Below are positions 1 through 12,111 of a DNA stretch of 64,000 nt, piece after piece (position 1 is the stretch's first letter; the number at the start of each line of letters is the position of its first letter). Both the position numbers and the translations under genes were made by a program. The notes below the pieces were generated by a model. That model ran no database searches. It was not told the origin of the DNA and saw only the letters and a list, made by a program, of their open reading frames with translations. Source of the stretch: Rhodocollybia butyracea (taxonomy: Eukaryota > Basidiomycota > Agaricomycetes > Agaricales > Omphalotaceae). The DNA lies in the NCBI GenBank assembly GCA_015501585.1, contig JADNRY010000023.1, positions 310,001 to 374,000 on the forward strand. The letters are read 5' to 3'.

Positions 1-596
1 AACTACTGTGTTTCCCCGTTAATCAACTGGAGCGATTTTATCAGGCGTTTTGAACTGCTCGACATGTTGGAAGTGACTAGAGAAGAAGAACAGTATGTTT
101 CTTCCTTTGAATTTTCGGCTGGTTTCATGGTTCTTATCATTTCTAGTATCGACAGGGAATGGGCGTCATGGTTTTCCTTCTTGGTCAACCAAAACCTCAG
201 GATACACAACGATCCCATCACAGAGAAAATCCGGCTCCGACTCATAAAGCTCTACAGATATGGAGTTCCTTCCTTCAAAGAACATCCTGATGTGTCCAGA
301 TATCGTTTTCCCAATGCTCTCACCGCATCAGCACTGTGGAGACAGCTTGTTGCACTTCATATTATGGTTGATGGGGACCTCACTGTGAGTACTAATCGAA
401 ATCCATGTTGCTTATATATCTGACAGTCACAACATAGTACGAGTTTGGTTTTAGAGTTACCGACACCGCAAAGCACGTCTGGACAAATGTTAAAGTTACT
501 TCTCCTTCGGTCCACCTATTTGATGCGTCGGCGATCTATAACATCGTCAAGGACTTGAAAGGCCGCCGGGTGAGTTTGACAATTGAAGGCTGTTAG
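1..596 (+). CDS. Nucleotidyltransferase-fold family protein, copy A (3' part only)
   Basis: This is the C-terminal part of a gene that begins off the left edge. The supported exons are 1-92, 147-384 and 438-596, joined by introns with GTATGT and GTGAGT donors and TAG acceptors. The stop codon is TAG at 594-596. Each exon aligns closely with the last three exons of the complete copies at 9881-11556 and 12112-13775, including the conserved IDREWASWFSFLVNQNL stretch. No break is visible in this part, so the copy may be intact. The N-terminal half, with the nucleotidyltransferase motif, lies outside the window. The function of the family is unknown. Confidence 0.75.
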
Positions 597-988
597 TGAC
601 CAGAAGTGATGTCCATTAATTGTAATTTTCCGCTGCTCTGTGTTTTGACTCTTGTTTCTTGATCTTTTGTACGTCACGGTTATGATTAGTATGTACATTG
701 TTCTCAGAGTAAGTATAAGCGCCATTCACTAATTCCTCTCTGTCTCCAAGATAACCGCGTGTTGCAATGATAACACGATATCAATCATAGATTGGCGGAT
801 AGTCAAGATTCTGATATCCAACACAGGTGGTGGAAAACACGCCTACGTTCGGAGAAAGGAAAGTTAGCCGCAGCGAGAAAAGAATTTAGTAACGGCCCGA
901 GACTGCCACGAGTGAAAACAAGTAGAAGCGCGTGTACTTCGTTCTTTCGACCTCGTTCCTCTGAGGAAAGAAAAGAAGATAGTATCGA

Positions 989-2104
989 ATGGGCCTCCTG
1001 TAAAACTCTTACTATCTTTTATGATAACCAGACCTTACTGATCACTTTGAACCTTTCAGGCCGCTCACAGCTCAAGATCTTGTAGTCCGAGAACTTTCTC
1101 CTCAAGATCGGTTATATTACTCATTGATAAACCGGGAGTACTATGAGATAGTTTCTTCCTTTAATCCGCGCGCTTTCCAGATTGAAAAAGACCTCTTGCG
1201 TTATTTTAACCAGAGCGAAATCGACGAATTCCGAATGATTCAAGACCACACTGGTACCCTAATTTCTGGGTCCACGGCGCTGCACTTCTTCGATCTCACA
1301 GTCTACGAAGACTCGGACCTCGACCTCTATGTCGATATCAGATATTGTTCTTCATTAGCAAAGTTTCTCTTGCAGATAGGATACGTATTTCAGCCGTTCA
1401 AACATCAAAAATCGAAGTTTGACGAAGCATTGGCAGAAACTATTTCTGATGATATTGATCTTCCAGCAGATTACGATATTGTAGCATATTTGTTGAAAAA
1501 CGCTCCTCGCTCTTGTTGTTTACAACCAAATAAAGTGACACCATTCACACCACAACTCCGTACCCAAGTCGGTGCATCGACAATTCACTGCATGTTGTGG
1601 ATGCACCTGCAAGTCTCTGCAAGCAGGTATGCTCTATTTATCTTTATCGCATCATAATTTTGGGCCTCAAGGAGACTTGGGGAATATGCAGGTGACCGCT
1701 AGCGGCGCCGATGGGGCTCAGAGCATGCGGCATTCTATATGGTTGTAGATAAAAACTCTAATGAGTGTTTTTTGAAAAGTATGCTACAATATCGTAATCT
1801 GCTGTCAGAACCGGAGATTTGAAGACCAGGAATCGCAAGGAAGCTTCGAGGAATATGAGTCGAGTGGAAAAGCTACAGTGTTCAATTTCGTTCAAGATGG
1901 GAGGATGGTTCAGGTGATAGTTTCCGAGAAGTGTGCTATAGATGTGATCTTGGCATTCCACTCCAGTGCGTCTTACAAGTACTAATGTTTTGCGGGACTG
2001 CAGCGTTCAATGACATCCATTCAGCATGTGTAATCAACATCATCTCCGCATCTCATGCATACTCTCTTTATCCTCAGCATTGAGAAATTTTAGGTTTGGC
2101 GGTG
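989..2104 (+). pseudogene. Nucleotidyltransferase-fold family, copy B: 5' half of a split pseudogene
   Basis: A short exon (989-999, ATGGGCCTCCT) is spliced to an exon starting at 1060, as in the complete copies. It encodes the usual N-terminus and the nucleotidyltransferase signature (SGSTALHFFD followed by EDSDLDLYVD). Three lesions are visible. A 341-bp inverted-repeat element sits at 1464-1804. About 24 nt are replaced by 2 nt near 2076, which shifts the frame. Similarity to the family then stops abruptly at 2104, inside an exon. The missing 3' half is found 6.5 kb away, starting at 8596. This half and that half look like one original gene. It cannot make a full protein. Confidence 0.85.
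1464..1804. mobile_element. MITE-like element with ~40-bp terminal inverted repeats, inside copy B
   Basis: The left end reads CAGCAGATTACGATATTGTA and the right end is its reverse complement. Imperfect pairing continues to about 40 bp (left arm to ~1505, right arm from ~1760). The element interrupts an exon that is continuous in the sister copies at 10016 and 12245. Flanking TC dinucleotides (1462-1463 and 1805-1806) may be a 2-bp target duplication. It has no coding capacity and I cannot assign a superfamily. Confidence 0.85.
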
Positions 2105-2263
2105 GCGTCACATCCAAGACGCACCTTGGAGCTTATGTACATACACAGTGTTATCAGATTCTCTTTGTTCCATCGATAAGTACAAGGAGACACAGCAGGT
2201 ATACTAAATATTATATAGCAACTATTGACCAGTTGTGACTTGTCCTGATATGACTCACATCAA

Positions 2264-4556
<2,293 letters not shown>

Positions 4557-5158
4557 GATGTAAGTTTTATGGTGAGGCTTATGTTTATCAAGGTTATCGG
4601 ATTCGAAATGAAACCTGTGGAGAGACTTTATACTTGAGACTGGAATTACAAGACATGACGTAGCGAGCTACGTCCCTTCTACTCTCATTGATTTCAACAA
4701 GAATTTTGATTTTATTTTAAGTTGGGTTCCCACGCTCTCATCGTCCTCCACGAAACAGTACCTTCTATCATCTTCACACTCTTCAATTATTATTAAAACA
4801 CAGTCAATTACGGTTCGCATCATTGTAGGCTACAACTTCGCCGTTTGTAAAGGAAGTATTACTGCGTATCATCCGTACCGGCCTCGATTGCCTTTGCTGT
4901 GTCTCGTATCAACGGAAACACGAGCAATCCCAGCACGAGAACATATCACGAACTTACTCTTTCCAGGTAATTCTTAGACGAAATCAAGCTGAAGCGAGGT
5001 CGTATTCATATTCTTCCGTTTGTGTACATAAATACTAATGTATAATTTTCAAATCATCTGCAAGCTATGTCAAAGGAGCCCCGAAGGGGATCACTAGTAG
5101 ACAGATACATAGCGATTCATGGACTACCAGACATGTCCGACGCTCCCATTAACAACGG

Positions 5159-5410
5159 TATAACGCGCCCTATGGGCAAAGTCCTTAAGAACACCGGTGA
5201 ACACGACAAATAGGATACTATTGTGTGTACGACGGTGTAAAAGACTAACTAGACTCTTAAGTAATCGTAGATACTTATAGTAACGGATTTATTATATAAT
5301 TAATAATAAATAGAAAGATAAGATAGACCGTTTGGTCTATCGGCGGTGTCTAGGATGACCGTATCGCCGGATACGGTCAGTGGTGATTATGGAGAGGCGG
5401 AGGTGTTACA
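5159..5410 (-). repeat. 3' LTR of the gag-only element (252 bp)
   Basis: This is a direct repeat of 8267-8519. It contains two clear stem-loops, GATAGACC-GTTT-GGTCTATC and GACCGTAT-CGCCGG-ATACGGTC. It ends at TGTTACA on the plus strand, where the other copy has CGTTACA. Confidence 0.93.
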
Positions 5411-5422
5411 CCCTCCCCCACC
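5411..5422 (-). other. Polypurine tract of the gag-only element
   Basis: The minus strand reads GGTGGGGGAGGG immediately before the LTR start TGTAAC. This is the expected place and composition for the plus-strand primer of an LTR retrotransposon, and it fixes the orientation of the element. Confidence 0.8.
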
Positions 5423-5474
5423 AGATTAACATCAGGGATGTGAATCGAAAATGGTAATGACATCATCACCATCC

Positions 5475-5732
5475 AAACCATTTCTAATTTGGTTTAACAT
5501 AGAATGCTCCCGCATCAAGTACGGGATTTAATTGATGCGGCGCATCAGATTTTCGGACTTGTCCGAATCAAACGGTAGTGGGGCGTACCACTAGAGTATG
5601 ATTTGATTCGGAAATGTCCGAATGTTCAACGCGCAGACTCGGAAGTTTCCGAGTATTGCTTAATGAGGATTCTCAGTGAGAATCCGGGCTGAGGATAAGT
5701 AGTGATGCCCAGGTAAGGCATATTACCTGGGC
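5475..5732. repeat. Array of consecutive stem-loops between gag stop and 3' LTR
   Basis: At least eight perfect or near-perfect inverted repeats follow each other in 258 bp. Examples are AAACCA...TGGTTT (5475-5495), TGATGCG-G-CGCATCA (5533-5547), TTCGGAC-TT-GTCCGAA (5552-5567), ATTCGG...CCGAAT (5606-5623), ACTCGGAA-GT-TTCCGAGT (5637-5654), GGATTCTC-AGT-GAGAATCC (5667-5685) and GCCCAGGTAA-GGCATA-TTACCTGGGC (5707-5732). The stems are unrelated in sequence to each other, so this is not a tandem repeat. Confidence 0.85.
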
Positions 5733-5751
5733 GTCGGAATAACCCAATAAA

Positions 5752-8097
5752 TCATTCGGAAGGTTTATCCTTTCCGATACTTAAGGAGGTGTCCTCCTCG
5801 ATTGGCTCAAGAACATTTTTAATGTTCTCGGTGTCCGACTCATCGGGGTGTTCTGATGATTCAAGTTCATCGTCTCTATTCCTAGAAGAGACATAATATT
5901 TAGTGAGGGCCGTGTGGTCCTCAATGCGTGTGACGGCTCTGACCATCACTTCTAATTTGGCATACTCCGGAACGATCCCCTCGTTCGTGAGTTGCCTGAT
6001 AATATTGAAGGGTAATCCCTCAATGAACCGTTTCCGCATTGTTGCATCATCCGGTGTTTGGAGCATCCGTGATGCCCATCGTGTAAGTGAGGAATAATAA
6101 TCCCTCACACCCGTATCGGGTGAATACTCAATAAGGTCAAACTGCCGTGCAGCTTGATGAATGGTCGTTGCTTGGATGCAACGATCAAAGACACCAATGA
6201 TGGCGCCTTCAAATGTCCACTTAAGGACAGTGCGGTGTATACCAGCGACTTCGTCGTTATACCAGTCAAGGGCTTTGCCCTTTAGAAACATGCCAAGCAC
6301 GGCAGTCCGTGTAGCATCGTAATCGTCACCGCACATGCGGTTGACTACCATCCATTGGAGAAGTGACATTAGCCACCGCTCGAAGACATCGACATCCGGA
6401 GATCCGTCATAGACCTCCGGAGATGGAACTTTAAGAGCTTTACGGCTCTCAATGGGAGGGATAGGATTCCCTACCTTATCTCGAATTTGTTTACGGTACA
6501 CTTTGTGTACCTTGTGTTTCCATCGGGAACGACGTTCGTCGTCACCTGTTGTTTCTCGCATCTTAGATGCAAGTGAACGCAGTATTTTACGGCGCTCATT
6601 AGGAGTAATTTTACCCTTACGGGTAGCAAATTTGTCTAGCCAAGAGGCATCAGACGAAGAGTCAGTATTTGACTCGGTATCACTAGAGTCAGATGATTCA
6701 TCCGACCATGGCCTGCGTTTGCGGCCTTTGGATTTAGCACTCTTGTGCTTCCTCCCCCCTTCACGGGATTTTTTGCTAGGCGCTTTCGCTCCGGCATTAT
6801 TGCTTGGTCCTGGAAAGGACTCAGCGGGTGGAATGTAAAATCGATCCCAGATTTCTCTGGGAGTAGTCAATTTATCAACGGGTATTCCGTCGACATTATA
6901 TCCCACCATTTGGTCGGGAAGCCCAGATGGCGCGAATCCGAAATCTCGGAGACTGGTGTTATGTTGGCGTTGAATCGCTATGCGACTCATCCAATCTTTA
7001 GCTACTCCCAATGGAAGCGGCTGTGGTTGCAACTCAGCCAATACCGTTGGTACTGGCATTGAACTTGGCTCTGGCGCATTGCTGGGCGGCAATTTGGGCA
7101 GTCTTACGGTAGTGTGTACTACCGGAGGGGCAACACTTTGTGTCGCCGGGGCGATGGATATGGTAGTAGGAACTACCGGAAGGATACCGTGTTGCGGTCC
7201 CATACTGGAATGATTTCCAGTAGTGTTTGGTACAACTACTGGAGGTGTAATAATATTGGGTACCATTGGCGCCCTTGCAGTAGGGAAGTACATTGTACTT
7301 TCCTGTGGTGGTATCGCTACTACCTGATTGAAGTTACGAGGTAACTTCGGTTCACTTTTAATGTTCACCGCGCTTTGTGGTGAGCAAGATTTGGTCACCG
7401 GTAATGGCCTGGGACCTTGCAGTGTCAGAGACGCTGCCTCCGCATTGGGACTCTGTCTCATGCGGGATGTGTAGATGGGTGTCGGTATAGTTACTGACAC
7501 TGGTGCGTATTCCTGTCGGAATACAGGAACATGACGGGGTGACTTGGTCATCCCTTGTGAATACTGTTCGTCCAACAGTGATTGTTGGACTGACGGTGCC
7601 TTGGGCACAGTCTCACGCCATTGGCGTACCGAGTTGTTTGCCTCGGTAGGAACAGATGGTGCTGCATTGTGCAATACCGGCGGTGTGACGGCAGGCCGTC
7701 TCGGTGTGGGTGCAGCAATAGTGATTCTATTGCTGTTTCTCGATGAAGAAGATCTTTCTTCATTAGATCGGATGCTAGATGCATCCCATTTCTCAGTTAT
7801 ATTGAGAATACGATTGAGTACTTGCGTACTCTTGTCGAGTGATGCCGCTACATCTCGTAGCGCAGAAGAAATCTCACTTAAACCCTCTCGGGTTGGCTGT
7901 TTCTTACGAATAGTCATAGACTGTTCATTAGGTGGACTTTTGTCCTGCCTGTAGTGCCGTCCTTCAGACGCACACACGGAATGATGAGTCGCTGATGCGA
8001 CTGAATAGATTGATTGTGGTGACACGTCACCACGAATGGACGGTGCGCGATCGCGCACGCTCCGATATGACTTCTCTGATTGATTTCGAGAGGTCAT
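5752..8097 (-). CDS. Gag-like structural protein (781 aa) of the non-autonomous LTR element
   Basis: This single uninterrupted ORF starts at ATG 8097 and fills most of the internal region. The N-terminal ~430 residues are Pro/Ser/Thr-rich and probably disordered. A basic stretch (GGRKHKSAKSKGRKRR, about residue 460) is followed by an acidic/Ser run. The C-terminal third resembles the Ty3/gypsy-type retrotransposon gag (capsid) fold: VFERWLMSLLQWM, FLKGKALDWYNDEVAG, then a helical region ending FIEGLPFNIIRQLTNEG. No CCHC zinc knuckle and no protease follow. The coding sequence itself contains many short perfect inverted repeats, an unusual constraint for a protein gene. Capsid assignment is by motif recognition. 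Confidence 0.85.
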   Translation of the reverse strand: MTSRNQSEKSYRSVRDRAPSIRGDVSPQSIYSVASATHHSVCASEGRHYRQDKSPPNEQSMTIRKKQPTREGLSEISSALRDVAASLDKSTQVLNRILNITEKWDASSIRSNEERSSSSRNSNRITIAAPTPRRPAVTPPVLHNAAPSVPTEANNSVRQWRETVPKAPSVQQSLLDEQYSQGMTKSPRHVPVFRQEYAPVSVTIPTPIYTSRMRQSPNAEAASLTLQGPRPLPVTKSCSPQSAVNIKSEPKLPRNFNQVVAIPPQESTMYFPTARAPMVPNIITPPVVVPNTTGNHSSMGPQHGILPVVPTTISIAPATQSVAPPVVHTTVRLPKLPPSNAPEPSSMPVPTVLAELQPQPLPLGVAKDWMSRIAIQRQHNTSLRDFGFAPSGLPDQMVGYNVDGIPVDKLTTPREIWDRFYIPPAESFPGPSNNAGAKAPSKKSREGGRKHKSAKSKGRKRRPWSDESSDSSDTESNTDSSSDASWLDKFATRKGKITPNERRKILRSLASKMRETTGDDERRSRWKHKVHKVYRKQIRDKVGNPIPPIESRKALKVPSPEVYDGSPDVDVFERWLMSLLQWMVVNRMCGDDYDATRTAVLGMFLKGKALDWYNDEVAGIHRTVLKWTFEGAIIGVFDRCIQATTIHQAARQFDLIEYSPDTGVRDYYSSLTRWASRMLQTPDDATMRKRFIEGLPFNIIRQLTNEGIVPEYAKLEVMVRAVTRIEDHTALTKYYVSSRNRDDELESSEHPDESDTENIKNVLEPIEEDTSLSIGKDKPSE

Positions 8098-8266
8098 GGG
8101 GACAGCAAATGATATAGCGAGAAGGAAAAATGGAGCGGGTTTGTATAGCTTGTGAAGCGAGTTGGAATAATGATTGTTATACTTGGTAGTATAACTGTTT
8201 TTAGCTTGTTTTAACTAATAGCTTTGTGTTATTCACACAATAGTAATTTTTTGATGTTCAAAAAAG

Positions 8267-8519
8267 TATAACGCGCCCTATGGGCAAAGTCCTTAAGAAC
8301 ACCGGTGAACACGACAAATAGGATACTATTGTGTGTACGACGGTGTAAAAGACTAACTAGACTCTTAAGTAATCGTACGATACTTATAGTAACGGATTTA
8401 TTATATAATTAATAATAAATAGAAAGATAAGATAGACCGTTTGGTCTATCGGCGGTGTCTAGGATGACCGTATCGCCGGATACGGTCAGTGGTGATTATG
8501 GAGAGGCGGAGGCGTTACA
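8267..8519 (-). repeat. 5' LTR of the gag-only element (253 bp)
   Basis: This is a direct repeat of 5159-5410. It has one extra base (ATCGTACGATAC against ATCGTAGATAC) and the CGTTACA variant at the outer end. It carries the same two hairpins. Confidence 0.93.
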
Positions 8520-8595
8520 AACGGCAAGATAAAGAAATGACCTCTTCAGGTGCGATGTGCTGGTCATTTAGTATATGTCAGCTGCCTGAGAGGGA

Positions 8596-9527
8596 AAAAG
8601 CTCGAAATCAAGCCGCACGGGAAAAATATGGTCAGCGTGGGTGGGCAATCGAAAGGAGCCCTAAGGAGCCCCTTTGCTTTCAGGGCCATGTACAAATGCT
8701 CAGAAATTGCCGATACACGATGTGTCGGAGGTTCTGCGTGCTGGGTGATCAAACTCGCTACTCCTGCCCAGATTACCTACGGCGCAGATCCCGTCCGAAT
8801 CAACTCCTGGACCAACCACTCGCACACTTATAAAGGTATGTTGATGCTTGCATCAGAGACTAAAGCTCATACAACTCTTCAGCATAACTACTGTGTCTCT
8901 CCGTCGATCAACTGGAATGACTTTGTCAAGCGTTTCGAACTGCTTGACAGGTTAGAAATGGCTAATGGAGATGAGTAGTATGTTTCTTCCTTTAACATTT
9001 CGCTCGTTTCCATGGTCCTTATCCTTTCCAGTATCGATAGAGAATGGGCTCCATGGTTTTCCTTTTTGGTCGAACAAAACCTCAAGACACTCCACAATCC
9101 CATCACAGAGAAAATTTGGCTTCGACTTCTAGATCTCTTTAGATATGAAGTTTCTTCTTTCGAGGAACGTTCAGACGTTTACAAACTTCTCTTGCCCAAT
9201 GCCGCTACTGGAGCAATGCTATTTGCACTCCATAGTTTGTTCGGTGGGGACCTCACTGTAAGTACTGATGATTAGCAATGCTCAATATATCTTCCATTCT
9301 CATATCTTTCCTAGTACGAGTTCGATTTTAGAGTGAGCGAAATCACACAGCACGTCTGGACAAATGTCAAAGTTACATCCCCTTTGGCCAATCTATCTGA
9401 TCATTCGTCAATCTATGACATAGTCGAAGATTTCAAATCCCGCCTGGTGAGATGGAAGGAAGGAAGGAAGGAAGGAAGTGAACTACTCGGCACGGTCCAA
9501 GATCTAAACAAGATTGAGAGCTCCTAG
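8596..9527 (+). pseudogene. Nucleotidyltransferase-fold family, copy C: 3' half of the split pseudogene
   Basis: Similarity to the family starts abruptly at AAAAGCTCGAAATCAAGC. That is the point where the 5' half at 989-2104 stops, when both are compared with the intact copy (TTTCGCGGTGCAAAAGCTCG near 10667). It is therefore the second half of the same broken gene. A 10-nt tandem duplication near 8656 (CTAAGGAGCC) shifts the frame. The later exons (9034-9260 and about 9315-9527) carry a 4-residue deletion before ALHSLFGGDLT. A GGAA microsatellite near 9456 replaces the usual C-terminus, and the last in-frame stop is TAG at 9525-9527. Confidence 0.85.
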
Positions 9528-9880
9528 GAGGTGACGAAGTGATGTCCATCAATTGTACTTTTTCGCTGTTCACTGTGTTTTGACTCGTGTTTCTTGATCT
9601 TTTGAAATCCATGTTCAGCATGTGTCTTGGAGTTTACAATGTTTGTTCTCAGAGTATGAGCGCTATTCACTAATTCCTCTCTCTCAACGATAACACGCAG
9701 ATCATTCCAACTGGGATTCAATCACAGATTGGCGGATAGTCAAGATTCTGCCAAGTTAGCCACGTCAGAAAAGAATTCAGTGACGGCCCGAGACTACCAC
9801 GAGTGAAAGCAGGTCGAAGCGCGTGTACTTCGTTCTGCTTTCGACCTCGTTCCTCTGAGGAAAGGAAAGAAGATAGTATC

Positions 9881-11556
9881 ATGGGCCTGCTGTAAACATC
9901 TTACTATCTTTTATGATAACCGGACCTTACTGATCACATTGAACCTTTCAGGCCGCTCACAGCTCAGGATCTTGTAATCCGAGAACTTTCTCCTCAAGAT
10001 CAGTTATATTACTCATTGATAAATCGAGAGTGCTATGAGACAGTCTCTTCCTTTAATCGGCGCGCTTTCCAGATTGAAAAAGTCCTCTTGCGTTATTTTA
10101 ACCAGAGCGAAATCGACCAATTTCGAATGATTCAATACGACACTGGAACTCTAATTTCTGGGTCCACGGCGCTGCAGTTCTTCGATCTCACAGTCTACGA
10201 AGACTCGGACCTCGACCTCTATGTCGATATTAGATATTGTTCTTCGCTCGCAAAGTTTCTCTTGCGGATAGGATACAAATTCCAACCGTTCAAACATCAA
10301 AAATTGAAATTTGACGAAGCATTGGCAGAAACTATTTCTGATGATGTTGATCTTCAGGTCCGGCGATCTGAAGACCAGGAGTGGCAAGAAAGCTTCGAGG
10401 AATATGGGTCGTGTGGTATAGCTACGGTGTTCAACTTCGTGCGAGGTGGGAGGATGGTTCAGGTGATAGTTTCCGAGAAGTGTGCTATGGATGTAATCTT
10501 GACATTCCACTCCAGTGCGTCTTACTAGTACCAATATTTGTGGGACTTCAGTGTTCATTGTCATTTATTCAGCATGTGTAATCAACATCATCTCCGCGTC
10601 TCACGCATACTCTCTTTATCCTCGCGCTACTTTCATAGATCGGGTCGCATTGAGAAATTTTAGGTTTCGCGGTGCAAAAGCTCGAAATCAAGCAGCACGG
10701 GAAAAATATGGTCAGCGTGGGTGGGCAATGGAAAGGAGCCCCTTCGCTTCCAGGGCCATGTACAAATGCTCGGAATTCGCCGATACACGATGTGTCGGAG
10801 ATTCCGCATGCTGGGTAGTTAAACTCGCTACTCCTGCCCACATTACCTATGGAGCAGATCCCGTCCGAATTAACTCCTGGACCAACTACTCGCGCAATTA
10901 TGAAGATATGTTGATTCTTGCATCAGAGACTAAAACTCATACAACTCTTCAACATAACTACTGTGTCTCCTCGTCGATCAACTGGGATGACTTTATCAGG
11001 CGTTTTGAACTGCTTGACAGGTTAGAAATGACTAAGGGAGATGAGTAGTATGTTTCTTCCTTTAACATTTTGGTTGGTTCTATGGTCCTTATTATCATTT
11101 CCAGTATCGATAGAGAATGGGCTCCGTGGTTTTCCTTTTTGGTGGAACAAAAGCTCAAGACACCCCACAATCCCATCACAGAAATAATTCGGCTCCGACT
11201 TGCACATCTCTTTAGATATGAACTTCCTTCCTTCAAGGAACTTTGTCCAGATGCCTACAAACTTCTTTTTCCCAACGCCGCTACTGGAGCAATGCTATGG
11301 AGGAAGCTTGTTGCACTCCATATTTTGTTCGATGGGGACCTCACTGTAAGTACTGATAATCTGCTCAATATATCTGCCATTTTCATCTCTGTCCTAGTAC
11401 GAGTTCGATTTTAGAGTGAGCGAAATCACACAGCACGTCTGGACAAATGTGAAAGTTACATCCCCTGTGACCGATCTATTTGATCATTCGTCGATCTACG
11501 ACGTAGTTAAGGATTTGAAATCCCTCCGAGTGGGATGGAAGATCGAAAGCTCTTAG
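9881..11556 (+). CDS. Nucleotidyltransferase-fold family protein, copy D (482 aa, intact)
   Basis: The exons are 9881-9891, 9952-10514, 10573-11047, 11105-11345 and 11398-11556. They sum to 1449 nt with conserved GT/AG borders, starting ATGGGCCTGCT and ending TAG. The N-terminus (PLTAQDLVIRELSPQD) resembles the helical lead of F-box-like fungal proteins. Residues ~70-100 hold GSTALQFFDLTVYEDSDLDL, the G-S...D-x-D pattern of polymerase-beta-type nucleotidyltransferases. The C-terminal half contains VRINSWTNYS, IDREWAPWFSFLVEQ and a final YEFDFRVSEITQHVWTNV block. Substrate and role are unknown. The family is expanded here in tandem on one strand with roughly 350-550 bp between copies. I infer a nucleotidyltransferase fold from the motif; activity is not shown. 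Confidence 0.85.
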
Positions 11557-11660
11557 GAGGAAAAGTGATGTCCGTCAATCGTACCCCCCCCGCCACCTAC
11601 TTTGTTTGGACTCTTGCTAAGTTGATCTTTTGTAATCTATGATCAGCATGTACTGTGCAC

Positions 11661-11888
11661 TTCGTAAGGGGTGTGACCTGTGACCCCACCTTCCGAAATA
11701 AAATTTCGTAAGATCCCACTTGTATGTGTGACCCCTACGAAAATTAGTAGTGCGCCGCAGGCGCCGGAAAAAATTTAGTACATGTAGCGCTGGTGACTCA
11801 AATTTTTTTTCGTAAGGTCCCTCCAATACCTGTGACCAGGTGTGACCTTTCGGACGATCCGGGTCCCTTGTGACCCGTGACTTACGAA
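11661..11888. mobile_element. Short inverted-repeat element (MITE-like) between copies D and E
   Basis: The ends are TTCGTAAG and CTTACGAA, a perfect 8-bp inverted repeat. Inside are repeated GTGTGACC/GTGACCCC and GGTCACA-type motifs in both orientations. The spacers between the other array members lack this 228-bp block. I see no coding potential and cannot place it in a known superfamily. Confidence 0.55.
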
Positions 11889-12111
11889 CTGCTCGAAATG
11901 GTACAGTATTTTGGAATCTACGTTCAGAGAAAGGAAAGTCAACCGCAGGTAAGTTCATGACCTTGAAGTCTCACGAGTCAAAGCGGGTGAATGCGTGTGC
12001 GCTTTGTTGGTTGATTATCGCTCTAGCCTGGCTAGCCGTCTTGTAGTTGGCAAAGAAGCTCGTTCGCTAATAAATTCTTGCTGCTCTGAGGAAAGGAAAT
12101 AAAATAGTATC

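Larger units (their letters stand above)
5159..8519 (-). mobile_element. Gag-only LTR retrotransposon (non-autonomous), hairpin-dense
   Basis: The element is bounded by near-identical 252/253-bp direct repeats and a 5-bp target duplication AACGG (5154-5158 and 8520-8524). Read on the minus strand it runs from TGTAAC to GTTATA. A purine tract abuts the 3' LTR. The only long ORF is a Gag-like protein. There is no protease, reverse transcriptase, RNase H or integrase, so the element needs another element's machinery. The two LTRs differ by one indel and about one substitution, which points to recent insertion. No tRNA primer site starting with TGG is evident after the 5' LTR. Short inverted repeats occur throughout, including within the coding region. 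Confidence 0.92.
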
